This document shows positions 35,845-44,499 of a stretch of DNA of 64,000 nt, in pieces. The notes below the pieces were generated by a model that had not been told where the DNA came from, did no database searches, and worked only from the letters and a program-made list of their open reading frames with translations. The translations under genes and the position numbers were made by a program. How positions within the stretch are numbered: position 1 is the first letter of the stretch; each line of letters begins with the position of its first letter. Source of the DNA: CAZLMG01 sp964560765 (GTDB lineage: Bacteria; Bdellovibrionota_B; Oligoflexia; Oligoflexales; CAZLMG01); contig CAZLMG010000005.1 of the NCBI GenBank assembly GCA_964560765.1, positions 1 through 64,000 on the forward strand, written 5' to 3'.

Positions 35845-36725
35845 GCCTGCGTAGCGATGTCTGTTTTACCAACGGCGCGATTGATTGAACGCAGGAGCAG
35901 GTAGGTGCTTGTGGTAAAGCTGGCGAGAAACATCAAAATCAGTGACCAGCCTAATGCATGCATCATCGCAGTCAGCAATTGAGCTGGAGATAAACCGTCA
36001 CCGAGCGGTTGGAGAAAACCAAGGTTGCGACGAAGCGCCAAGCCCGTGCGCATCCATGGTTCTGCGTAGTCCAATTGCCCGAGTAGCATCATCGAAAGAT
36101 AGACGATGGAACCAGTGGACAGGATGTGAATGAATGCCGATAGGCGTCCGCCTGGAATTCTGTCGGCATAGCCAATGCTGGCACTCAAGAGCAAAGTCCG
36201 AAGCAGCCCAGAATTTTCGATGGCGTGCACTGCTGGAGCCATCATTAGGGGCAGCAGCAAGAGCAGCAAAGGGGGAAATATGGCTGCTGCAATAACCAGA
36301 ATTCCGGACATTAGCAGGAAGATAGCGACGACTCCGAAAACCCTCTTGCAACCGACGAATAAATGGTCACGAACCGGCAGGCGCTCTAGTCCCATATATT
36401 GCCGCTGAGCCAGATTCAACAGAGCTCGGTAACCAATGAGATAGCAGATGCAAAGAATCACCCAGCCCATGAATAGAATGCGGGCAAAGTTTTCAAGCTG
36501 AGCTAAAACTTCCAATATTGAGGGGGTTCGTGAGCCGAGCTGATCGATAAAGGTCTGCAGGTCGCGCCCGGAATCTAAAGCTAATCTGCCGAAAGTAAAA
36601 ACAAAAATAGCATGAGGTACCAGAAAGCAAAAAAAACTAATATAGAGCGCGTCAGGCCAAATGCCTTTTAGGGTCTGTACGCCATGCTGCCAGAGAATTG
36701 AGGGATTGAAGCGAGATTTTTCCAT
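35841..36725 (-). CDS. multi-spanning membrane protein, unknown
   Basis: About 294 residues from the ATG at 36725; a GTG at 36770 would overlap the queE start region. Five or six hydrophobic segments are visible: ALYISFFCFLVPHAIFVFTFG, ILFMGWVILCICYLIGYRA, VAIFLLMSGILVIAAAIF joined to PPLLLLLLPLMMAPAV, FIHILSTGSIVYLSMMLL, and LGWSLILMFLASFTTSTYLLL; the longer ones are partly quoted. No enzyme motif was recognised. The overall pattern resembles generic integral-membrane proteins with a YckC/DUF-like layout, but no family is claimed. It is divergent from queE. Confidence 0.6.
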   Translation of the reverse strand: MEKSRFNPSILWQHGVQTLKGIWPDALYISFFCFLVPHAIFVFTFGRLALDSGRDLQTFIDQLGSRTPSILEVLAQLENFARILFMGWVILCICYLIGYRALLNLAQRQYMGLERLPVRDHLFVGCKRVFGVVAIFLLMSGILVIAAAIFPPLLLLLLPLMMAPAVHAIENSGLLRTLLLSASIGYADRIPGGRLSAFIHILSTGSIVYLSMMLLGQLDYAEPWMRTGLALRRNLGFLQPLGDGLSPAQLLTAMMHALGWSLILMFLASFTTSTYLLLRSINRAVGKTDIATQA

Positions 36726-36764
36726 GTGAGGCAGCCGCTTTTGGATGGTCTGTCGAATTGAGTG

Positions 36765-37409
36765 ATGCACGAACTTACTATCAAAGAAATATATGCCAGT
36801 GTCCAGGGTGAGTCTAGCTTTGCTGGTCTGCCGTGCACCTTTATCCGAACTGCCGGCTGTCCGTTGCGATGTCGGTGGTGCGATACGGTCTATTCATTTC
36901 ATGGTGGTGAGTCACTAACAGTGAAAGAGATTTTAGCTCGTGTTGAGCAGCTGGGCGTTCCCCTTGTCGAGCTCACAGGTGGAGAACCGTTGGCTCAATC
37001 TGGAGCCATTCCCTTGATGCGGGCCCTGCTGGAAAACGGATACAGGGTTCTCATCGAGACCAGTGGCTCGGAGTCGATAGCTGATGTTCCAGAGGACGTA
37101 TGCGTCATCATGGACCTTAAATGTCCTGGCAGCGGAATGGTCGATCGAAACCTCTGGGAAAATATTTCTGCACTTCGCCGGCATCACGAAGTTAAGTTTG
37201 TCATCTCTGATCGTGAAGATTACGACTGGGCCCTTACAGTCATGCGCGATCATGAACTTGCACAACGCTGCTCCATCCTATTTTCACCAGCATTCGGTCA
37301 ACTTCCGGCCAAGGACTTGGTCGCATGGATGCTTGAATCAAGAGTGAACGTGCGGCTGAATCTGCAGCAGCACAAGTACATCTGGAGTCCCAGGACGAAG
37401 GGAGTTTAG
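36765..37409 (+). CDS. queE: 7-carboxy-7-deazaguanine synthase
   Basis: Radical SAM enzyme of queuosine biosynthesis that converts 6-carboxytetrahydropterin to 7-carboxy-7-deazaguanine. About 214 residues. The N-terminal EIYASVQGESSFAGLPCTFIR and the cluster motif CPLRCRWCD (CxxxCxxC) are diagnostic, followed by VELTGGEPLAQ and LIETSGSES. The C-terminal NLQQHKYIWSP is also typical. ATG at 36765 is preferred; GTG at 36762 is directly before it. No queC, queD or queF is in the window. Its TAG stop is followed immediately by the TTG start of the aminotransferase gene. Confidence 0.93.
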   Translation: MHELTIKEIYASVQGESSFAGLPCTFIRTAGCPLRCRWCDTVYSFHGGESLTVKEILARVEQLGVPLVELTGGEPLAQSGAIPLMRALLENGYRVLIETSGSESIADVPEDVCVIMDLKCPGSGMVDRNLWENISALRRHHEVKFVISDREDYDWALTVMRDHELAQRCSILFSPAFGQLPAKDLVAWMLESRVNVRLNLQQHKYIWSPRTKGV

Positions 37410-38648
37410 TTGTCCCGGAATCAGGATCTTTTGCATCGCCTCAAGCGGGTTGAATGCCCAGATGCGACCTTTGCATCGACGAAGACTCCCATGGTCCTTT
37501 CTCGAGGAGAGGGGGCCTACGTTTGGGATGCTGACGGTAAGCGATACTTAGATCTATGTGCTGGATTTGGCGCGCTAGCCCTTGGCCATCGGCATCACAC
37601 TGCTACGGATGCGCTTGCCAATGCCAAGATCATCCATGGCATGGGTGATGTTTTCGCCAGTGAGTCAAAAGTGGAGCTGGTCGAAGCAATTCGCCGCATT
37701 TGCCCCCCGCACCTGCAAGCAGTGGCCCTTTCGATTACCGGCGGCCAGGCAGTCGAATTTGCGATGAAGACAGCGATGCGGGCGACAAAGCGATTCGGCT
37801 TTATCGCACTGCGCGGAGGCTACCACGGATTAGATCTGGGGGTATTACCGGCAACTTGGCGTCCAGACTTTCGCGAGCCGTTTTTGCCTTGGATGCACCA
37901 TGATTATGTCGTGCACGTTTCACCCGATGCTGATCGAGAGGAGTTGTTGGGGGCTTTGGCCACCTTGCGGTCGAGGGGAGTGGATTTGGCGGGGATGATT
38001 GTCGAACCTGTCATGGGCCGGATGGGGGTCATACCGCTAAGCGAGGCAACGCTGATGAGATTCGCTCAGTTTTCTCACGAGAACTCGGCACTTCTCATTT
38101 TTGACGAAGTCTTGACGGGTCTTGGTCGCGCCGGTCGTTGGACGTTCGCCGAGTCGGTTCCGGCCGATATCGTATGCTTTGGTAAAATTCTTGGGGGAGG
38201 ACTGCCACTTTCAGCGTGCGTAGCCACATCAGAGGTGATGAGATCTTGGCCGGAGAGCCAGGGTGAGGCCATGCATACGGGCACTTTTTTTGGTCATCCA
38301 CTAGCTTGTTCCCTCGGACTCGCAACTCTGTGCTTTCTAGAGGAAAGGCAATTCCCTGAACGTGCGAGAGAAATGGGACGGCGTGCTATCGATTATTTGC
38401 ATGCATCATTACATGGCTGCCAACAAGTTCGCGAGATTCGTGGCATGGGTATGATGCTTGCGATTGAACTCATTCAACCGGCCATCGGGGTTAAACTTAT
38501 GGAAACCCTCTTGGCGGATGGGGTCATCATCCTGCCATCGGGCGCCGAAGGTAGTTGCGTTTCGCTAACCCCACCACTAAATATCGCATGGGAAGACTTC
38601 GAAACTGGTCTAGTACAGATCTGCTCGGCGATTCGGCGCTTAGCTTAA
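37410..38648 (+). CDS. class III PLP-dependent aminotransferase
   Basis: 412 residues of the acetylornithine/ornithine/4-aminobutyrate aminotransferase group. Signatures are YVWDADGKRYLDLCAGFGALALG, the cofactor-phosphate site TGGQAVEFAMKTAMRA, FIALRGGYHGLDLG, the Asp that binds the pyridine nitrogen (LLIFDEVLTGLGRAG) and the Schiff-base lysine in CFGKILGGGLPLSA; the first is given in part as a motif. The substrate cannot be assigned. The TTG start follows the queE stop without any gap and has AAGGGAG 5 nt upstream inside queE, so the two are coupled. It overlaps convergent valS by 9 nt. Confidence 0.87.
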   Translation: MSRNQDLLHRLKRVECPDATFASTKTPMVLSRGEGAYVWDADGKRYLDLCAGFGALALGHRHHTATDALANAKIIHGMGDVFASESKVELVEAIRRICPPHLQAVALSITGGQAVEFAMKTAMRATKRFGFIALRGGYHGLDLGVLPATWRPDFREPFLPWMHHDYVVHVSPDADREELLGALATLRSRGVDLAGMIVEPVMGRMGVIPLSEATLMRFAQFSHENSALLIFDEVLTGLGRAGRWTFAESVPADIVCFGKILGGGLPLSACVATSEVMRSWPESQGEAMHTGTFFGHPLACSLGLATLCFLEERQFPERAREMGRRAIDYLHASLHGCQQVREIRGMGMMLAIELIQPAIGVKLMETLLADGVIILPSGAEGSCVSLTPPLNIAWEDFETGLVQICSAIRRLA

Positions 38649-41351
38649 CGCCTTCAAATTCTCTTCCAAACTTGAAAGTTGTTGCGACAAATTGCGCACT
38701 TGCTCAGTTGTGGACGCGACGACGTCCTCAGGCGCACGCGCGACAAAGTCTTGGTTTGAGAGCTTGCTCTGCAAACCTTGCACAATTTTTTGGATCCGAC
38801 TGAATTCTCCTGCCAACCGCGTCTTTTCACGACCGGCATCCATGATGCCCTCTACGGCCACATAAGCTTGAAAATCACGATCGATAACAACTAGGGCAGG
38901 TCGGGGGCGTGTTAGCAGCTCGCCCGCAGCGAGATCAGAGAGCCCAGCTAGGCGCTTCAGTAGATGCGAGTTGTCGTCAAATGACTGGCATTGGGCTGGC
39001 TGGGCGATAATGGTGATCGACAAACGCTCTTTTGGCGATATCTCGGACTGTGCCCGCACTGATCGAATTCCTGATACTAGGCGTTGCGCCTTGCTCCATT
39101 CCGCATGCGCCTCTTCATAGCCGACCATTTTGGCCGCATCTGGAAAATCAGCGATGACAATGCTATCTGGTCGCACGACATCTGGGTGGTGTGGCAGCTT
39201 CTGCCAGATCTCTTCGGTCACGAAAGGCATCACCGGGTGGGCCAATCGCAGCGCATGATCGAGAACATAAACCAGTGTCGACAAATGTGCATCGCGTACG
39301 GCAGGTGCCCCTGATTCAAGGGCTTCTTTCGAACTCTCAATACTCCAGTCGCAAAAGCTGCTCCAAATGAAGTGGTAAAGAAGTGACACAGCATCATTGA
39401 GTCGGAAGCCTTCCATGAGTCGATTAAATTCGGCCGTAACAATTTTCAGTTCTGTCAATAGCCACTTGCTGGGTGTGTCCAGTTGGGCTTTGCCCAGCGG
39501 TATCAGGCTCGTTGTATCGTTAACGTACCGCAGCAGAAAGCGGGACGCATTCCACAGTTTGTTTACAAACCGGGCGCCTTGTTCAAAGTCCCCGTGATCC
39601 ATCTTTATTCGGCCGCCGAGTGGGGCCAAACTAACAGCTGTAAATCTGACGGCGTCGGCACCGTATTTATCAACGACTTCCAATGGGTCGATGCCGTTAC
39701 CCAGGGTCTTAGAAAATTTTCGTCCCTTTTTATCGCAGACGGTGGCGTTGAAATAGACATGCTTGAATGGAACTTCACCTGTAAACTTCAGACCAACCAT
39801 GATCATCCTGGCGACCCACAGAAAGATAATCTCAGGCGCGGTCACCAAGGTGTCTGTGGGGTAGAAATATCTAAGCCCAAGCTTGGATTCATGGTCTTTA
39901 TCAGGCCAGCCGAAGGGGCTTAGGGGCCACAACCAACTGCTAAACCAGGTATCAAGGACGTCTTCGTCTTGTCTAATTTCAGGACTGGCGCAATGACTGC
40001 ATGCGGCTGGATCTTCGATCCCAGTCGAAACGCCGGCACACTGCGCGCAATACCAAATAGGAATGCGATGTCCCCACCACAATTGTCGAGAGATACACCA
40101 GTCCTTGATGTTGTCGAGCCAATAATAATAGGTCTTTTTCCATGATTCCGGATGGAACTGTACGCGGTCATCGCGGACAGCGTCAGCTGCGGCGCGTGCC
40201 ATCTGCTCCATTTTGACGAACCACTGGTGCGACAACCTAGGCTCGATGATGGTCTTACTTCGCTCCGAGTGAGGGATAGCGTGCCTATGACTCTTTTCCT
40301 CTACAAACAGCTCAAGACGCTTCATTTCCTTGATGATGGATTTCCTGGCATCGAAACGATCTAGGCCTTGGAACAATTTCGGGCATTGTTCGTTCATCGT
40401 GCCATTTGGGTTCATCACATTGATGAATGGTAGCTGATGTCTGCGACCGACTTCAAAGTCGTTGGGATCGTGTGCTGGAGTGATCTTCACCGCTCCCGTT
40501 CCAAATTCTGACTTCACGTAATCGTCGCCGATGATGGGAATCAGTCGATCTGTTAGGGGCAGACGTACGCGCTTGCCAATCAAATGCTGATAGCGTGCAT
40601 CGCTTGGGTTAACAGCTACCGCAGAATCGCCAAGCATAGTCTCTGGGCGAGTTGTTGCAATAGGGATGTATTGATTAGGGTCGTCCTCAAGGGGATAGTT
40701 GAATGTCCAAAGGTGACCATTAACTTCTTGGCTTTCGACCTCGTCGTCGGATACCGCAGTTTGAAGTGCTGTATCCCAGTTGACCAGTCTCTCGCCCCGA
40801 TAAATCAGCCCTTCTTCGAACAGTCGGACGAAGACATAGCGAACCGCCTTCGACAACTGCTCATCCATGGTAAATGCAACGCGGTCCCAGTCGCAGGAAA
40901 ATCCCATGGAGCGGAACTGCTCCAGGATAATCCCGCCATACTTGTGGTTCCAGTCCCACAGACGCTGCGTGAATTCGTCCCGGCCCAGCTCTAGACGTGA
41001 CTTTCCTTCTTCGCGCTGCAGCGCACTTTCAACCATCATCTGGGTAGCGATCCCGGCGTGGTCCGTTCCTGGTAGCCAGCAAGCATTATAGCCCTGCATG
41101 CGTCGCCACCGAATCATCAGGTCCTGAATGGAGTAACCCGTGCCGTGACCCATATGCAATTGCGAGGTCACATTTGGCGGTGGCATCAGAATCGTATAAG
41201 GCCGCTTGGACGCCTGCGTGGGTGAAGCGTGGAAGTACTTGTGATCAACCCAATGTTGATACCACCGTTTTTCATAGGTCTTGGGATCGTAAACCGGTGC
41301 CAATTCAGTCATGTGAGCCGCCATTGAGTGCGCAGAAATCGCTGTAATCAT
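38640..41351 (-). CDS. valS: valyl-tRNA synthetase
   Basis: Charges tRNA-Val. 903 residues. The HIGH motif is PPPNVTSQLHMGHGTGYS, the KMSKS motif KGRKFSKTLGNGIDPLE. Other landmarks are WLPGTDHAGIATQ, the editing domain TTRPETMLGDSAVAVNP and GTGAVKITPAHDPNDFEVG, and the zinc-binding-like YCAQCAG with CSHCASP. The C-terminal coiled-coil arm is present (FSRIQKIVQGLQSKLSNQ). The ATG at 41351 has GAGG about 11 nt upstream; a Met ten residues in (41324) has none. Confidence 0.96.
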   Translation of the reverse strand: MITAISAHSMAAHMTELAPVYDPKTYEKRWYQHWVDHKYFHASPTQASKRPYTILMPPPNVTSQLHMGHGTGYSIQDLMIRWRRMQGYNACWLPGTDHAGIATQMMVESALQREEGKSRLELGRDEFTQRLWDWNHKYGGIILEQFRSMGFSCDWDRVAFTMDEQLSKAVRYVFVRLFEEGLIYRGERLVNWDTALQTAVSDDEVESQEVNGHLWTFNYPLEDDPNQYIPIATTRPETMLGDSAVAVNPSDARYQHLIGKRVRLPLTDRLIPIIGDDYVKSEFGTGAVKITPAHDPNDFEVGRRHQLPFINVMNPNGTMNEQCPKLFQGLDRFDARKSIIKEMKRLELFVEEKSHRHAIPHSERSKTIIEPRLSHQWFVKMEQMARAAADAVRDDRVQFHPESWKKTYYYWLDNIKDWCISRQLWWGHRIPIWYCAQCAGVSTGIEDPAACSHCASPEIRQDEDVLDTWFSSWLWPLSPFGWPDKDHESKLGLRYFYPTDTLVTAPEIIFLWVARMIMVGLKFTGEVPFKHVYFNATVCDKKGRKFSKTLGNGIDPLEVVDKYGADAVRFTAVSLAPLGGRIKMDHGDFEQGARFVNKLWNASRFLLRYVNDTTSLIPLGKAQLDTPSKWLLTELKIVTAEFNRLMEGFRLNDAVSLLYHFIWSSFCDWSIESSKEALESGAPAVRDAHLSTLVYVLDHALRLAHPVMPFVTEEIWQKLPHHPDVVRPDSIVIADFPDAAKMVGYEEAHAEWSKAQRLVSGIRSVRAQSEISPKERLSITIIAQPAQCQSFDDNSHLLKRLAGLSDLAAGELLTRPRPALVVIDRDFQAYVAVEGIMDAGREKTRLAGEFSRIQKIVQGLQSKLSNQDFVARAPEDVVASTTEQVRNLSQQLSSLEENLKALS

Positions 41352-41637
41352 CGAATTTCAGACCTCTTTTCTTATACGAAAAGACAAGAAATTTAAACCT
41401 CGCTCTGTCTTAATTTCTGCTTTGGGAAATCAGAGGTGCTCTGGCACGACCTAGCTCTGTTGCCTGCAAATGCTCCATCATCGCCAGCGCATAAATATCC
41501 GGGATCACGCCGAAAGTTGTCGGATCTAAAAAAAGCCTCAAGCCGATTTATGGGATCTCCGAGGCGCCGTTGTGTGAATTGGACGGGTCATGTTGGATGC
41601 CCGAACAGAGTCAGAAACCACTTAGAGGATCGTCGCT

Positions 41638-42459
41638 ATGAAGCACCTGCAATTTGGATTCAGCGCCATCGCGGCTTTGATCTTGGCTTTGCAAGGCTGT
41701 GGTCAGGACCCATCATTCTTAGAGCTGTATGACGGAGATGGCTCACCACGAAAACCTAAGGACGGCAACATTAGTAGCGCGGACTCAAATGGTGCTCAAG
41801 CTGTTGACCTCGATGGCGACGGAATTCCAGACGACTGGAACGGCGATGGAATTGATGACGACGCTGATAACGATGGCATACCCGATGATATGGATGGCGA
41901 TGGGATCTCTGATTATCTGCAACAAGAGACGGGTGGAAGCGGAGCTGGAAGTGGAACTGGCACTAATGGAAACACGAATGGCCAAAATGGAACCGGCAAT
42001 ACTCCTCCGGCTTATAATATCCCGAAAGCGAGCAATGATGACCTAGCGGCTTTGCATAAGTGCCTGTCTAAGTGGCGCGACCTACCTTTTGGGTCTACGA
42101 TCGGCAATTATCGCAAAATATATGCATCCGTAATCGTCGGCGGTAGCGGAATCGCGGTGCGCGACACGGAGAGAACGTCTGAGCCATTCCTGGTATTGAT
42201 CACCGCTGCAGTCAATGTCAACTCGCAAGTGGAATATGAACTTCTCAATCCGAATGGCTACTACTGCATTAAAGTTGGCGTCAATGTGAACACGGATCTT
42301 GATGTAAATTTGCACTGCAACGCACGACTTGCAGATAGTTTGGTAGACGTGAATGTTGGATCGACGACGAATGGCAATACGGCGTCGGTCGGCGTCAACG
42401 TCAATTCCAATGTAACCGTGAACACCGTCCGACCATTTGGTGATGAGTGTGTTCGATAG
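41638..42459 (+). CDS. TSP3-repeat lipoprotein with Asn/Val-rich C-terminal domain
   Basis: 273 residues, function unknown. The signal peptide ends in the lipobox LQGCGQ. Residues about 55-100 hold four calcium-type repeats (DLDGDGIPDD, DDADNDGIPDD, DMDGDGISDY and a shorter NGDGIDD). A Gly/Asn/Thr linker follows, and then a C-terminal domain with repeating VNVN units (ITAAVNVNSQVEYELL, KVGVNVNTDLDVNLHC, VGVNVNSNVTVNTV) that looks like a beta-solenoid or sandwich with three cysteines. GAGG lies 9 nt before the ATG. A strong hairpin terminator follows. Probably surface-exposed and calcium stabilised. Confidence 0.75.
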   Translation: MKHLQFGFSAIAALILALQGCGQDPSFLELYDGDGSPRKPKDGNISSADSNGAQAVDLDGDGIPDDWNGDGIDDDADNDGIPDDMDGDGISDYLQQETGGSGAGSGTGTNGNTNGQNGTGNTPPAYNIPKASNDDLAALHKCLSKWRDLPFGSTIGNYRKIYASVIVGGSGIAVRDTERTSEPFLVLITAAVNVNSQVEYELLNPNGYYCIKVGVNVNTDLDVNLHCNARLADSLVDVNVGSTTNGNTASVGVNVNSNVTVNTVRPFGDECVR

Positions 42460-42530
42460 GGGCATTTAGAGACAATGCGCTCGCAAGGGGCAATTCATAG
42501 GCAAGATTAGCGATCATCCACAATTTGGCG

Positions 42531-42556
42531 CGGCCATCAAGATTTCTTGATGGCCG
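42531..42556. terminator. hairpin terminator between convergent genes
   Basis: A perfect inverted repeat of 12 bp (CGGCCATCAAGA and TCTTGATGGCCG, with two bases between). On the plus strand a T-rich stretch (TTCTCAATTTTTG) follows. It lies 72 nt after the TSP3 lipoprotein stop and 51 nt beyond the matrixin gene stop on the other strand, so it can serve both genes. Confidence 0.8.
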
Positions 42557-42606
42557 TTCTCAATTTTTGTCGATAGCAAGAGTCGGTGGGGCTGGAAATC
42601 ACAATG

Positions 42607-43455
42607 CTAGTGGGCACCCAAATCCTGGCTGGCAAGAAATGTCTCGTCGCCTAATTCCATAGCCGCGAACAAGGCATCGACGTCGCATGCCACACCAGAG
42701 CAACCATAGATTTTTTGAATTCGAACAATGTCGCCCTTTGATAACTTACGTGAAGCCAGTCCTTCGCCAATGAACAAATGCGGATTCATGATCGAAAGCG
42801 AATCATCCGTCTTACTGGTGTGTGTCAAGCCAAGAAAGTGACCTAATTCATGCAGAGCGAGTGATTCCAGATCTACGACTTCGCGGGTGCCCTGTGCTTT
42901 CAGCGCAAAGCTGTCACCAATAAGGAAGTGCTCGCGATTGTAGCGAATGTCTGCAGTTGCGATGGCATCCAAATTTTCTGGCGGGTTCTTCCAAATCGTA
43001 GTTGCAAGTACTTCCGAAGGCTTTTTCAGCTTGCCCCAATTGTTCTCAGAATAATGGCCATTGATCGTATCTTTCAGGGAGCTGTATAAGTCAGGAAAGC
43101 TATCTCCGGTTACCGAAGTCTGGGCGCCAACAAAGCGAAACATACCGCCCATCAATCCGGTCGCGCGTTCCCAAGTTTTCATGGCGGCTTTCAATTGCTG
43201 GACTTCAGCCTGAGTAAACTGAGCATCGACAACAAATGTAATCGGTAGAGAGGTCCAGCCGTCTTTCGCATGAATACCGTACTCTGGTGAGTCGGGATCT
43301 TGATTCGCGTTACCACGCGCAGCATATGTTGCTGGCGGAGACATGTCGTCTTCGAGCGAAACTTTGTAGAGCTGGGCGCCGCAGGCTACGAAATTGGCGA
43401 ATAGGACCAGAACGGTCCCCATGAGGGTCGCATATCGCAACGCATAAGAAATCAT
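42607..43455 (-). CDS. matrixin-type metalloprotease lipoprotein
   Basis: 282 residues. The lipobox is NFVACGA. The zinc site is the full metzincin motif ALHELGHFLGLTHT (HExxHxxGxxH), followed by the Met-turn segment DDSLSIMNPHL, so the enzyme looks active. The preceding domain (LPITFVVDAQFTQAEVQQLK onward) is the usual matrixin catalytic-domain start. The ATG at 43455 is chosen because GGAG lies 5 nt upstream; the ATG at 43470 has no SD. It is expected to act in the periplasm or at the cell surface, anchored by lipid. It is convergent with the TSP3 lipoprotein gene. Confidence 0.87.
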   Translation of the reverse strand: MISYALRYATLMGTVLVLFANFVACGAQLYKVSLEDDMSPPATYAARGNANQDPDSPEYGIHAKDGWTSLPITFVVDAQFTQAEVQQLKAAMKTWERATGLMGGMFRFVGAQTSVTGDSFPDLYSSLKDTINGHYSENNWGKLKKPSEVLATTIWKNPPENLDAIATADIRYNREHFLIGDSFALKAQGTREVVDLESLALHELGHFLGLTHTSKTDDSLSIMNPHLFIGEGLASRKLSKGDIVRIQKIYGCSGVACDVDALFAAMELGDETFLASQDLGAH

Positions 43456-43472
43456 CGCTTCTCCAGTCATAT

Positions 43473-43492
43473 CAGGGGGCTAAAACCCCCTG
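43473..43492 (-). other. 7-bp hairpin between the FKBP and matrixin genes
   Basis: CAGGGGG and CCCCCTG pair perfectly around a 6-nt loop. It sits 77 nt after the FKBP stop and 17 nt before the matrixin ATG. There is no U-run after it on the minus strand, so it may be a weak terminator or an mRNA-processing or leader hairpin. Confidence 0.35.
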
Positions 43493-43569
43493 TTTCCTCA
43501 ACCAATAATACTTCTTATCGGCAAACTGGCAGCGGTCTTGACTGTAAGCTTTAACTGTCTGAAACGACT

Positions 43570-44055
43570 TTATTTTTCGACGGACACAAGCTCCACGTCG
43601 AAGCCCAGGGTCGAATTGGCCGGAATCACGTCGCCGACGCTCCTCGAACCGTAGGCCATTTCGGGTGGGATCACCAAGCGACGAACGCCGCCGACGCGCA
43701 TACCAGCAACGCCCTCATCCCAACCTTTGATAACGCGGCCCGCGCCGATGACGAACGGAAAGGTGCCTCTGCCGCACGAAGTATCAAACTGCTTTCCGTC
43801 ACCCAACTTACCAATATAGTGTACCACTGCTTTCGCCCCAGCTACGGCTTCTTCGCCGCTTCCTGCGCGCAAGTCTGTCTTGACCAGGGTCGTGGTTGCT
43901 TCGAAATTTCCGATGGATTCATATCCCGCGTCACAAATGCTGCCAGCTGGCACGGACTTGCTCGATTCGACCTTTGTATCGCTTGAGCACTTTTCACAAC
44001 CTGCTGCGCTCATGATAAGAACCGCCCCCGCGGCAATGCCAATCAGTCTTTGCAT
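43570..44055 (-). CDS. FKBP-type peptidyl-prolyl isomerase lipoprotein
   Basis: 161 residues. The signal peptide ends in the lipobox MSAAGCE. The C-terminal FKBP domain (about 60-161) has VHYIGKLGDGKQFDTS, the pocket residues FPFVIGAGRVIKGWDEGVAG and IPPEMAYGSRSVGDVIP, and the final LGFDVELVSV; the aromatic and Asp positions of the catalytic pocket are kept. It probably speeds prolyl isomerisation of exported proteins in the periplasm. The ATG at 44055 has AAGGGG 7 nt upstream; the TTG two codons earlier does not. Confidence 0.9.
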   Translation of the reverse strand: MQRLIGIAAGAVLIMSAAGCEKCSSDTKVESSKSVPAGSICDAGYESIGNFEATTTLVKTDLRAGSGEEAVAGAKAVVHYIGKLGDGKQFDTSCGRGTFPFVIGAGRVIKGWDEGVAGMRVGGVRRLVIPPEMAYGSRSVGDVIPANSTLGFDVELVSVEK

Positions 44056-44120
44056 AGACAATCCCCTTGTACGATTATTGGCTCGATTCTACTGGATACT
44101 TTAGGATTTGTAACGAAGAA

Positions 44121-44429
44121 TCAAGGAGTTGTACTTGTGTGGGATAGGGGCTTTACATCGATGACAGTAGCCCGCTCGTAGCAAGTTGCCATTGCCGAGG
44201 CTCTGCCGGCAATGACTTGTCTGTCGGAAAGAACCTCGCCATTGCGACCTCGAATGTCGCACAGAACCAACACCGGAGCTGAGAACACGGATGACGCGAA
44301 CCCAGATGCTAGCAGCTGAGGCGGCTCTCTCCCACCGACAGAAAAAAGCATGGTCCACTCGATGGCGGCAGCAAAAGCTAACGGGCAACTTAAGAACGCG
44401 AAAAAGATGGCGGTTACCAAGCGGCACAT
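44121..44429 (-). CDS. small secreted hypothetical protein
   Basis: 102 residues, unrecognised. The N-terminus is a clear signal peptide (MCRLVTAIFFAFLSCPLAFAA). The mature part has strand-like stretches (IEWTMLFSVGG, APVLVLCDIRG) and two cysteines that could form a disulfide. GAGG lies 9 nt before the ATG at 44429; a longer reading to 44459 would place basic residues ahead of the signal without an SD. Sits between the FKBP and glutathione synthetase genes on the same strand. Confidence 0.5.
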   Translation of the reverse strand: MCRLVTAIFFAFLSCPLAFAAAIEWTMLFSVGGREPPQLLASGFASSVFSAPVLVLCDIRGRNGEVLSDRQVIAGRASAMATCYERATVIDVKPLSHTSTTP

Positions 44430-44499
44430 AGCAAGAAGCCTCTTATCGACAAGTTCCAACGAATCCCAAGCAGTCTACATATCGGCTCATTGAAAAATA

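Noticed and set aside
41436..41732. Plus-strand frame of 98 codons before the TSP3 lipoprotein
   Set aside because: Runs across the lipoprotein start in another frame, has no SD and no coding character.
42082..42465. Minus-strand frame of 127 codons with Ile/Asp repeats
   Set aside because: It is the mirror of the VNVN-repeat domain on the opposite strand; the repeats explain its length.
44101..44427. Alternative frame over the small secreted gene
   Set aside because: The overlapping frame has a clean signal peptide and an SD; this one has neither.
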